From NCBI GenBank assembly GCA_030592205.1, contig JAUVKA010000293.1:1-5453 (forward strand): 5,453 nucleotides of DNA, written 5' to 3'. The DNA comes from Bacteroidota bacterium. GTDB taxonomy: Bacteria > Bacteroidota > Bacteroidia > Bacteroidales > UBA12481. The notes under the pieces were generated by a model. The model ran no database searches. It had not been told where the DNA came from and worked only from the letters and a program-made list of their open reading frames with translations. Positions 1 to 5,453 of the stretch are shown piece by piece; position 1 is the stretch's first letter, and every line of letters begins with the position of its first letter. The translations under genes were made by a program, and so were the position numbers.

Positions 1-1246
1 CTTTTGCAAATTTTGGATCATTAGCAAGATTATACATCTCATAAGGATCATTTTCCAAATCGAAAAGTTCAAATTCGGGCTTTGAGCTTGCCATGAATCC
101 TGCTTGCTCAGGTTCTAGTTCTCCTTTAAGATTCATCACGTTCAACAATGCCAGAACAGGATAGCTATTTTCTTTATATCGATTAAATTGGCACCATGCC
201 CTTTCCGGCATCAGGTTGTGTATCAGTTTATATTTCTTTGACCTGATTGCACGCATCGCATCGTAGGTATCATCCATTTTATCCCTGGCAGCAAATATAT
301 ATTCACGATTATGAACTTCCTTTCCAAAAAGATTCTCACCATGCAACTCATATCCAGGATCAATTCCGGCTGCATCCAGTATCGTTTTGGTAATATCCAA
401 TGTCATCACCATATCATCTTTTACTCCACCCCCTTCAATATGACCGGGCCACCTGACAATAATGGGAACCTGAATACCTCCATCATAAAGAAATTGTTTA
501 CCTCTGGGCATACATCGACCGTTATCCCCAATCAGGACAACCATGGTATTCTCAGACAAGCCCTCTTTGTCGAGGCGATCCAGTATCTCCCCTACCTGAC
601 GGTCAACATTCTGGGCAGCTTCCAAACCATTTGCCCAATCTCTTTTTGCCAGAGGAACATTCGGATAATAAGGGGGCAAACGCACATCATCAATATTAAT
701 TGGATCTATAGAGTCTCGTATCCATATGCGATGTGTTCCGCCAAAGGTCAGCTGGGCATAAAATGGCTGTCCTTCTGCCCTCTCGCTCCAATCCTTACCC
801 TGATAAACAGGATGATCAGGTATGAAGTTAAAATCCGTCTTACGAGAGGCCATGAAGCAGGTGAAATAACCGGCTTCTTCCAATAGATGAGTAAAAGGTT
901 TTATACCATATGGCAGCTCTTTCTTTTCCCATCCCTCACCCTTCGTCCTGTGTTGGTTCGCTCCAATATAATTTTGATGGAATCCCGTGATCATTGCCGA
1001 TCTCGAGGGCGAACATACGGGTGCAGTACAAAAAGAATTTGTAAATCGCACACCTGCTGAGGCCAAATCATCAATATGTGGTGTTTCAATGCCAGGCTCC
1101 CTATAGCAGGATAGCTGATATCCCCAATCCTCCAGCATAATCCAAACGAAGTTGGGTTGCTCCTCAGATGAATCTTTAGTTACATTGCAGTCAGATAACA
1201 TACTTACGATCAGGAGAATTAAGGCAAGGCGCAAATATTTGAACAT
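1..1246 (-). CDS. Sulfatase family lipoprotein (heparan N-sulfatase-like), 3' end outside window
   Basis: This is a formylglycine-dependent sulfatase of the alkaline-phosphatase fold; 415 residues are visible and the C-terminus runs off the left edge. The start is the ATG at 1246, which places a hydrophobic leader (residues 5-17) directly before Cys20 in LSDC, a loose lipobox; the following stretch is acidic (KDSSEE), so surface lipidation is likely. Visible motifs: metal-site E39-D40 in PNFVWIMLEDWGY; the CSPSR signature with Cys78 as the residue matured to formylglycine (codon 1013-1015); Lys136 in RKTDFNF; His172 in GGTHR; D241-N242 in GDNGR; and Lys250 in RGKQFLYDGG. The GDNGRxxxRGKQFLYDGG block resembles N-sulfoglucosamine sulfohydrolases, so an amino-sugar N-sulfate substrate is possible but inferred. 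LFDLENDPYE near residues 395-404 is the usual late sulfatase motif, so only the last part is missing. Family membership is firm; the substrate is uncertain. No maturase (anSME/FGE) gene is in the window. Confidence 0.93.
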   Translation of the reverse strand, partial: MFKYLRLALILLIVSMLSDCNVTKDSSEEQPNFVWIMLEDWGYQLSCYREPGIETPHIDDLASAGVRFTNSFCTAPVCSPSRSAMITGFHQNYIGANQHRTKGEGWEKKELPYGIKPFTHLLEEAGYFTCFMASRKTDFNFIPDHPVYQGKDWSERAEGQPFYAQLTFGGTHRIWIRDSIDPINIDDVRLPPYYPNVPLAKRDWANGLEAAQNVDRQVGEILDRLDKEGLSENTMVVLIGDNGRCMPRGKQFLYDGGIQVPIIVRWPGHIEGGGVKDDMVMTLDITKTILDAAGIDPGYELHGENLFGKEVHNREYIFAARDKMDDTYDAMRAIRSKKYKLIHNLMPERAWCQFNRYKENSYPVLALLNVMNLKGELEPEQAGFMASSKPEFELFDLENDPYEMYNLANDPKFAK

Positions 1247-1258
1247 AACAGTTTTGTA

Positions 1259-1346
1259 GATTGGTGGATTGGTAGATTGGTAGATTGGTGGATTAGTAGA
1301 TTGGAAAATTTGTGTATTGGTGTATTGGTGTATTGGTTTATTTGCT
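1259..1346. repeat. Tandem array of eleven 8-bp units (GATTGGTR / TATTGGTG)
   Basis: Reading from 1259 in steps of eight gives gattggtg, gattggta, gattggta, gattggtg, gattagta, gattggaa, aatttgtg, tattggtg, tattggtg, tattggtt, tatttgct. The first six units are mostly GATTGGTR and the later ones TATTGGTG, as if two related sub-arrays had joined. The array fills most of the 116-bp gap between the yjbQ stop and the sulfatase start. It has no spacers, so it is not a CRISPR, and no protein family explains it. It may be a slippage-prone simple repeat; any effect on sulfatase expression is speculation. Confidence 0.9.
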
Positions 1347-1362
1347 TATAAATTTTAGATGT

Positions 1363-1770
1363 TTAGGGTGATGGAATAATTGTCAGAACTACCTCCCTGG
1401 AGGATCTTGGTCCGTCAAATTCGCAAAGAAAAATATTCTGCCATGTAGATAAACCTAGCTGACTATCTATCAAGGGAATTGTTTCGCTTGGACCCACAAT
1501 ACCAGCTTTGATATGAGAATCACCATTCCCATCCTGAGCATCGTGTTCCCACACTCCCTGGGGAACCAGCTTCCTGAAGAAATTAACTACATCCCTCTGA
1601 ACACTGTCATCCCAATTTTCCTGAATCATAATCCCCGCAGTAGCTCCCCTAACATAAACGTTAACAGTACCCGATTTGACACCGCTGCCCGATACAATTC
1701 CACGGATCTCCGAAGTAATATCGTATAAACCCTCGCGTTTATTTGTAGCTATTTGAAAGATAGATTGCAT
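1363..1770 (-). CDS. yjbQ: YjbQ/UPF0047 family protein (secondary thiamine-phosphate synthase type)
   Basis: This 135-residue protein matches the YjbQ/UPF0047 family in length and throughout its sequence. Recognisable blocks are YVRGATAGIMIQEN (39-52), VWEHDAQDGNGDSHIKAG (73-90), GPSETIPLID (93-102) and LSTWQNIFLCEFDGPRSSR (107-125). The family is a small single-domain cytoplasmic protein usually found as a trimer; weak thiamine-phosphate-synthase activity has been described for E. coli YjbQ, but its physiological role is unsettled. The usual HTTAG-type motif is here GATAG (42-46), so the conserved His is missing, while His76 and His86 remain. My recollection is that many Bacteroidota relatives share this variant, which would make it a subfamily trait rather than damage. 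It reads the same way as the peptidase gene upstream and the sulfatase gene downstream, but repeat-rich gaps on both sides argue against tight co-transcription. No Shine-Dalgarno is seen. Confidence 0.93.
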   Translation of the reverse strand: MQSIFQIATNKREGLYDITSEIRGIVSGSGVKSGTVNVYVRGATAGIMIQENWDDSVQRDVVNFFRKLVPQGVWEHDAQDGNGDSHIKAGIVGPSETIPLIDSQLGLSTWQNIFLCEFDGPRSSREVVLTIIPSP

Positions 1771-1773
1771 GAT

Positions 1774-1787
1774 CGCTATTCGCTATT
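1774..1787. repeat. Two-copy 7-bp tandem repeat CGCTATT
   Basis: Two exact copies of cgctatt lie side by side just upstream of the yjbQ start codon, followed by a loosely similar tgttagt. Two copies alone would be weak evidence. It is noted because the same intergenic gap also holds a clearer heptamer array and the next gap an octamer array. Confidence 0.4.
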
Positions 1788-1813
1788 TGTTAGTTGGTTT
1801 AAGACGCAAATAT

Positions 1814-1833
1814 GAGACGCAATTATGCGTCTC
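1814..1833. repeat. Perfect palindromic hairpin, 8-bp stem and 4-nt loop
   Basis: GAGACGCA pairs with TGCGTCTC around the loop ATTA. A partial copy of the left arm (gacgcaa) also occurs a few bases earlier, at 1804-1809. No T-tract follows on either strand, so this is not a standard intrinsic terminator, although a stem of this strength could still pause RNA polymerase or protect the 3' end of the peptidase transcript. Palindromes built on GAGACGC/GCGTCTC arms resemble the small dispersed palindromic repeats seen in many bacterial genomes; that link is from memory and would need a genome-wide count. Confidence 0.7.
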
Positions 1834-1887
1834 TACATAAATTGTTATTACTTATATCCTTACTACTAACCACTTAGCCTTTCACTA

Positions 1888-1915
1888 AAGCCATAAGCCA
1901 TAAGCCTAAAGCCTT
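1888..1915. repeat. Four-copy 7-bp tandem repeat AAGCCAT overlapping a stop codon
   Basis: Units are aagccat, aagccat, aagccta and aagcctt, contiguous from 1888. The last two carry the TAG stop (1906-1908) and the final two codons of the DUF2817 gene on the minus strand, so the repeat has invaded, or grown out of, the end of that gene. Unit sequence and period differ from the octamer array downstream of yjbQ. Confidence 0.8.
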
Positions 1916-3141
1916 TGAAAGACCTTCTCCAGAATCTCCTTGCTGTCCAGGATCACCTTGGTCCTCCATTCTTCTGATGAAGGATAGTACATTTCCCTAA
2001 ACCTACTTTTTATTTTAGCCTCGGTTCTTTCATTTTTGAAACCATGATGTTGCCCCTGGTTCTCAAGAATCATATTTTGAATTGACCTAATTGAACCTAA
2101 GGTTTTTTGACTATCCAAGGTCCCAAATTCAATAACCATTGGAAGATTCAACTTACCGGGAGCCAATGACCCTATCCAATCAACATAAGAACCCAAGATT
2201 GTATAAAAATCGTCAGAATCTCCCCAGTCAATCTGATATCCGGAGAAAATGTTTTCCAAACCACTCTTAACTATCGGGTCTTCGATTGGATTGGGAAATA
2301 GATGCAACACACCATTAGCTCCATACCCGGTATGTAAATCAATAGTCAATATTTCACTGTAGTCAACCATGATGCCTTTCAAAATTGGAGCTAAAGCTGA
2401 AATTTGAGGTTCAAATTTTTGGCCACCATAATATATTCCCTCAGGGTATTCATATTGCCCCTGAAGGGCAGCCTGCCTCAATGCAGCCATAGATTCAGTA
2501 ATTATTTTTTGTACTGCGATAATGTGAAAGTTTCTGTTTTTCGAATTTGCGTGGTCGGCTTTTTTTGTGGGACCCAGCATTTCAACAAGATCCCTATAGC
2601 CCTCATTAACAACGTCATACAATGATTGATTAATGGCGCAATTTCGATTCAGATCAACATTATTTTCCGTAACCTTGCGAATATTCTTGAAGCCAAATGG
2701 ATTAAGTCCGTGTATTAAAAATAATCCTGTACTGCTTAACAAATCCTGACTGATAATTTCTTTAATTGTCATCAATTGAACAGCACTCCCGGCAAAACCC
2801 TCAACCCCATGAATCCCAGAGGTCAGAACCATCAAATTAATAGCAGTATCCTGGGCAGGAATGTAGATTAGATCAATATATAATTCCTGTCCTGACTTAT
2901 TTGGGACCAGAATATTAGACACCTCAACAAAGGAATATTCTTGCTTTATTTTCTCAGCTTCGGATAGAAAATCCGACCTGCAATCCTCATAGGTCTCATT
3001 GAAATAAGCAGTAGCCTCACTGGAAACCTCAATGTCAATTTTATCCGGCTTATAGCCGTTATAGGCCACAAAAAGGAAAATATAGCCAGCTGCAAGAATC
3101 CCAAAAAGGGACCATAGAATTATACGTAATACTTTTTTCAT
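1906..3141 (-). CDS. DUF2817 family membrane-anchored M14-like zinc carboxypeptidase
   Basis: This 411-residue protein has a single N-terminal hydrophobic segment (about residues 5-27) after a Lys-rich start, which should anchor it in the inner membrane with the catalytic part outside the cytoplasm. The rest fits DUF2817, a branch of the M14 metallocarboxypeptidase fold. TSGIHGVEGFAGSA (107-120) supplies zinc ligands His111 and Glu114. NPFGFKNIRKVTENNVDLNRN (147-167) includes the Asn165-Arg166 pair equivalent to the M14 carboxylate-binding residues. TIDLHTGYG (266-274) supplies the third ligand, His270, and MVIEFGT (335-341) the likely catalytic Glu338. All key residues are present, so an active peptidase or amidohydrolase is expected; the substrate is unknown, with peptide or cell-wall-fragment processing the usual guess. 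The start at 3141 is preceded by A/T-rich sequence without a Shine-Dalgarno. The stop codon lies inside a 7-bp tandem repeat. Confidence 0.92.
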   Translation of the reverse strand: MKKVLRIILWSLFGILAAGYIFLFVAYNGYKPDKIDIEVSSEATAYFNETYEDCRSDFLSEAEKIKQEYSFVEVSNILVPNKSGQELYIDLIYIPAQDTAINLMVLTSGIHGVEGFAGSAVQLMTIKEIISQDLLSSTGLFLIHGLNPFGFKNIRKVTENNVDLNRNCAINQSLYDVVNEGYRDLVEMLGPTKKADHANSKNRNFHIIAVQKIITESMAALRQAALQGQYEYPEGIYYGGQKFEPQISALAPILKGIMVDYSEILTIDLHTGYGANGVLHLFPNPIEDPIVKSGLENIFSGYQIDWGDSDDFYTILGSYVDWIGSLAPGKLNLPMVIEFGTLDSQKTLGSIRSIQNMILENQGQHHGFKNERTEAKIKSRFREMYYPSSEEWRTKVILDSKEILEKVFQRL

Positions 3142-3356
3142 GGTTTAAATATTTAGGCTGATTTACTTGCTGAAGTTAAACAAAAACAAGGACAAGCCAA
3201 TGGGATCTCCAGCACTTTACCAGCAGTATCATCAAGATATAGGACAGAGCAAAGCAAAATCGTTACGATCTCCCGATTGATTGCAGGAACTTTTTCAACT
3301 AAAGTCCGTAAAATAAATATACCATAAAGCTATAGGGAAAATAAAAACACAATGTT
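3142..3356. other. Divergent intergenic spacer
   Basis: This 215-bp gap lies between two divergently read genes, so it should hold promoters for both. I looked for the Bacteroidota -7 element TAnnTTTG on both strands and found no match. The 20 bases before the plus-strand gene are A-rich, and the bases before the minus-strand gene are A/T-rich, as is common at starts without a Shine-Dalgarno in this phylum. No RNA gene or credible small ORF was recognised. Confidence 0.5.
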
Positions 3357-4055
3357 ATGACTAAAGCCAATATCCTGCTACAATACATGGAATCCCGCAT
3401 AAAAAAGGAGGCAGTTTCATCAGATCCAGGTCCGGTAATTACTATTTCCCGTGAGATGGGATGCCCGGCCAAACCGATTGCTAATAAACTTATGAATCTC
3501 TTGAATGAAGGAATGAAAAAGGATCCCATCTGGAGATGTCTTTCTAACGAGCTTCTGGAAGAATCTGCACAAAAGTTAAAAGTCCACCCCAGATATATTA
3601 AACACATATTTACTTACGACGACCGGAATATGCTGGATGAAATCCTGGTGGCAACAAAAAAGGAATTCAGGTATAAAAGTGATCGTGCAATTAAAAATAC
3701 AATTGGCCAGGTTATTCGAGCAATAGGAGAAAAAGGGCATTATATAATTGTTGGTCGAGGTGGTGTTGCACATACCAGACATATATCCAGATCTTTGCAC
3801 ATCAGGCTAATAGCTCCTTTAAAATGGAGAGTTCATAAGCTAATGGAACACAAAGTGATTTCTGAAAAAAATGCCATTGCAAAAGTGGTAAAAGGCGACA
3901 AGAACAGGAACCAATTCCTTAGCTATTACCTGGGTGATACCTATTTTTCAGAATTTTTTGATATTACGCTGAATTGTGCAAGTTTTTCAATAAATGATTG
4001 CACGAAGTTAATCCATGAGGCATTTATTAAAACCGTTCAGAACAGTCAGCTTTGA
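3357..4055 (+). CDS. Cytidylate kinase-like family protein (PF13189 type)
   Basis: This 232-residue cytoplasmic protein resembles the cytidylate-kinase-like P-loop NTPases of Bacteroidota. VITISREMGCPAKPIANKL (27-45) sits where family members carry the SREYGSGG-type nucleotide-binding loop. HYIIVGRGGVAHTR (128-141) is the second core strand and turn. LHIRLIAPLKWRVHKLM (147-163) matches the stretch holding the LID-like arginines, and FFDITLNCASFS (200-211) the late core strand. Length suits the family. The loop here lacks a GxxxxGK[ST] Walker A pattern, having Cys-Pro-Ala-Lys instead, so nucleotide kinase activity should not be assumed; a nucleotide-sensing or other role is possible. ATG 3357 is preferred over the in-frame ATG at 3387 because NILLQYM at residues 5-11 looks conserved in relatives I recall. 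It stands alone on the plus strand, divergent from the peptidase gene and convergent with the surface-protein gene. Confidence 0.82.
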   Translation: MTKANILLQYMESRIKKEAVSSDPGPVITISREMGCPAKPIANKLMNLLNEGMKKDPIWRCLSNELLEESAQKLKVHPRYIKHIFTYDDRNMLDEILVATKKEFRYKSDRAIKNTIGQVIRAIGEKGHYIIVGRGGVAHTRHISRSLHIRLIAPLKWRVHKLMEHKVISEKNAIAKVVKGDKNRNQFLSYYLGDTYFSEFFDITLNCASFSINDCTKLIHEAFIKTVQNSQL

Positions 4056-4109
4056 TTACAGTTCCCGGTGTTGCTGCCCAGGAGGTGTGCAATCAGATGA
4101 AAAATTAAA

Positions 4110-4250
4110 TCAATAATCACCATCCTGAATGATCACAATACAATGCGGGCACCCGCCTTGGATAGGTATAAAGTTGAAATGATCTTTCTCCCCTTTACAC
4201 TGAGGACATATCCACTTCCGGAAGCTTCCAGGAATGGGGGCCGACCATAA
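4110..4250 (-). other. Zinc-ribbon coding sequence in the -1 frame at the end of the surface-protein gene
   Basis: In the minus-strand frame one base back from the main ORF, the sequence is open from 4250 to a TGA at 4110-4112. It reads IPGSFRKWICPQCKGEKDHF, then NFIPIQGGCPHCIVIIQDGD and a final Tyr. Two CxxC knuckles (Cys codons at 4208, 4199, 4151 and 4142, first bases on the minus strand) are separated by 15 residues, typical of a zinc ribbon. An in-frame TAA lies just before (4253-4251), and no ATG, GTG or TTG precedes the motif, so it is not an ordinary separate gene. It joins smoothly to the main frame at the CCCCC run (4240-4236), giving ..NYGRPP-IPGSFRKW... It is most likely the real C-terminus after a one-base slip or indel. 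A chance pattern or a rare ATT start (4235-4233) cannot be excluded. Confidence 0.6.
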
Positions 4251-5453
4251 TTATCGTTCAAATTCAATATAGCTTCTAGTATCTCCAACTTGAAATCCCG
4301 CTCCCCAACACTTGGGGAGAATATAACATTGGCTTCTGTGACATGATGATTACCATCAAAAACAGTCTGATGATCTGGTCGAGATGGATTTCCTTCTTTA
4401 ACCTGAATCCAAACATGGGGTGAACCGGGTCGGCTGGCATCCTCTTCGTATGGGAATGTGGAATACACTTGCGGCAACGCCCTAATCTCAGCTACTAACT
4501 CCTCAATCCACTCCTGTTGCTCACTGGTAGAAGCAAGTCCTTCAACCCTATCCCACCATACAGGAGCGTTACGATCGGCCGTACTGAATTTAGTAGTACC
4601 TCCATCCTGACCATTATCTCCCGTAAGCACATAATAGTAAACATCTGAGAATGGATAATCCCACATAAACTTATATACATATATTGTTTCTGTAGGGTTA
4701 TTAAAGGTCACGAGGGCCTCTGTATCTCCTGAGTCAACACCAGCTCTTTGCTCAAATGCTTCCAATTCTCCGCGGTGTTTAAGAAACATAAATGCACCAG
4801 CGTAACCCAATCCCCACTCTAGACTCAAGGACCAGAAAGCCTGAAGGTCATAGGTCTCACCACGATCAAAATTCACCGTAAAGGTTGGATCTGTGCTACT
4901 TACATCAGTAGTTCCGGTCTCACCAAGTAATTTATATCTCATAGTAAAAGTTCCACCAGATAGAATTTCATCTTCGGAAACCGACTTAAACACGAATGTT
5001 ACCTCAGCTTTGTCCGAGTCACTCACCACCATTTTGAAGCTATTGCTATCAACCGGATACTCACCATCTGTTGCAGTGACCACAAGTCCGATATCCTCAC
5101 CTGTCCATCCGGGGGTTGGAGTAATAGTTAAAACACCATCATCAATTACAGCAGTTCCGTTATCCAGTCCGCTAATAGAATAGTCAAGAGAAGCATTGTC
5201 AACATCTGAGAAGTAAGGTTTGAGGTCAAGAACAACCTCCTCTCCCACAGAAATAACCTGATCAGGAATTGTTGGGTGGAATACCGGCGCATCATTAACC
5301 GGAGTAATCTCCACATTGATAGTTTGACTGGCAGTCAATCCCTCTTCGTCCTCTGCAGTAAAAGTAATGTCCTCATTACCATTCCAATGCTCTGTCTTAT
5401 TAGAAAATGTTACGACCCGGGTATCAGGATCAATAGAAACATTTATCTTAGTA
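4133..5453 (-). CDS. Large secreted/surface protein with tandem Ig/cadherin-like repeats, 5' end outside window; possible 3' frameshift
   Basis: The frame is open to the right edge, so the N-terminus is missing; 439 residues are visible (numbered here from the edge). Residues 1-52 end one Ig/cadherin-like repeat (HWNGNEDITFTAED at 22-35, closing in VNDAPVF). Residues 53-146 are a full second repeat (PDQVISVGEEVVLDL, YFSDVDNASLDYSI, PGWTGEDIGLVVTATDGE), with acidic DVD and TATDG calcium-type positions. This repeat class is typical of long adhesins and exported proteins. Residues about 147-400 form a region I do not recognise, rich in aromatic residues, with an amphipathic stretch at 308-330 and FDGNHH at 365-370. 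No type IX secretion C-terminal domain is seen. The final 33 residues in this frame (after RPP, 404-406) look unlike the rest, while the -1 frame gives a zinc ribbon ending at 4110; the real stop may therefore be 4110 rather than 4133. An upstream TTG at 5338 is internal, not the start. Confidence 0.85.
   Translation of the reverse strand, partial: TKINVSIDPDTRVVTFSNKTEHWNGNEDITFTAEDEEGLTASQTINVEITPVNDAPVFHPTIPDQVISVGEEVVLDLKPYFSDVDNASLDYSISGLDNGTAVIDDGVLTITPTPGWTGEDIGLVVTATDGEYPVDSNSFKMVVSDSDKAEVTFVFKSVSEDEILSGGTFTMRYKLLGETGTTDVSSTDPTFTVNFDRGETYDLQAFWSLSLEWGLGYAGAFMFLKHRGELEAFEQRAGVDSGDTEALVTFNNPTETIYVYKFMWDYPFSDVYYYVLTGDNGQDGGTTKFSTADRNAPVWWDRVEGLASTSEQQEWIEELVAEIRALPQVYSTFPYEEDASRPGSPHVWIQVKEGNPSRPDHQTVFDGNHHVTEANVIFSPSVGERDFKLEILEAILNLNDNYGRPPFLEASGSGYVLSVKGRKIISTLYLSKAGARIVL

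Noticed and set aside
311..886. 191-codon open frame on the plus strand
   Set aside because: It lies antisense within the sulfatase gene, whose motifs are unmistakable; its translation has no recognisable family features and is a by-product of the opposite-strand coding.
1259..1346. Possible CRISPR-like array
   Set aside because: The 8-bp units are contiguous with no unique spacers and no cas gene is present; it is a simple tandem repeat.
1807..1833. Near-match to a Bacteroidota -7 promoter element (CATATTTG, minus strand 1814-1807) upstream of yjbQ
   Set aside because: One mismatch to TAnnTTTG, no clear -33 element, and it overlaps the palindrome; too weak to annotate.
3146..3155. Palindrome TAAATATTTA next to the peptidase start
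   Set aside because: A 10-bp pure A/T palindrome is expected by chance in this A/T-rich spacer and no second copy supports an operator.
3352..3360. Two-codon ORF ATG-TTA-TGA overlapping the kinase-like gene's start
   Set aside because: Such minimal start-stop pairs arise often by chance in A/T-rich leaders and there is no further sign of translational coupling.
4056..4109. Terminator between the convergent genes
   Set aside because: No strong stem followed by a T-tract on either strand; only a short weak pairing (ttgc...gcaa) is visible.
4259..4288. LEILEAILNL resembling a zincin HEILHALGL helix
   Set aside because: Both metal-binding histidines of HExxH are absent, so a metallopeptidase call is not supported; at most a remote, inactive relative.
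4495..5183. Additional open frames on both strands within the surface-protein gene
   Set aside because: They are out-of-frame or antisense to a continuous reading frame with clear Ig-like repeat sequence and show no domain features of their own.

Overview
The window (about 42% GC by eye) looks like chromosomal DNA from a marine or free-living Bacteroidota, plausibly of the Marinilabiliales/Prolixibacteraceae type. The reasons are A/T-rich translation starts without a clear Shine-Dalgarno, a sulfatase with a lipoprotein-type leader, the Bacteroidota-style DUF2817 peptidase and cytidylate-kinase-like protein, and a large surface protein with tandem Ig/cadherin-like repeats. The taxonomic placement is inference.

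Layout: bases 1-1246 (minus) hold most of a sulfatase, cut by the window's left edge. Bases 1247-1362 carry an array of eleven 8-bp units. Bases 1363-1770 (minus) encode a YjbQ/UPF0047 protein. The 135-bp gap 1771-1905 holds a perfect hairpin palindrome and two different 7-bp tandem repeats, one of which runs into the stop codon of the next gene. Bases 1906-3141 (minus) encode a membrane-anchored DUF2817 (M14-like zinc carboxypeptidase) protein. A 215-bp divergent spacer separates it from the plus-strand cytidylate-kinase-like gene at 3357-4055. That gene converges on a minus-strand surface-protein gene (4133-5453), whose 5' part lies beyond the right edge.

No operon or shared pathway is evident: the three left-hand minus-strand genes are separated by repeat-filled gaps and look like independent housekeeping or catabolic genes. 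The sulfatase suggests desulfation of glycans, but no other polysaccharide-utilisation gene is in view.

The most interesting signal is at the 3' end of the surface-protein gene. After a run of five cytosines (minus strand, 4240-4236) the annotated frame gives an unremarkable tail. The -1 frame gives a zinc-ribbon sequence, CPQC-x15-CPHC, ending at 4110, with no ordinary start codon of its own. The true C-terminus may therefore be this zinc ribbon, reached through a frameshift that is a sequencing error, a mutation or programmed. The second theme is that each short gap among the left-hand genes is filled by a different simple 7-8-bp tandem repeat.
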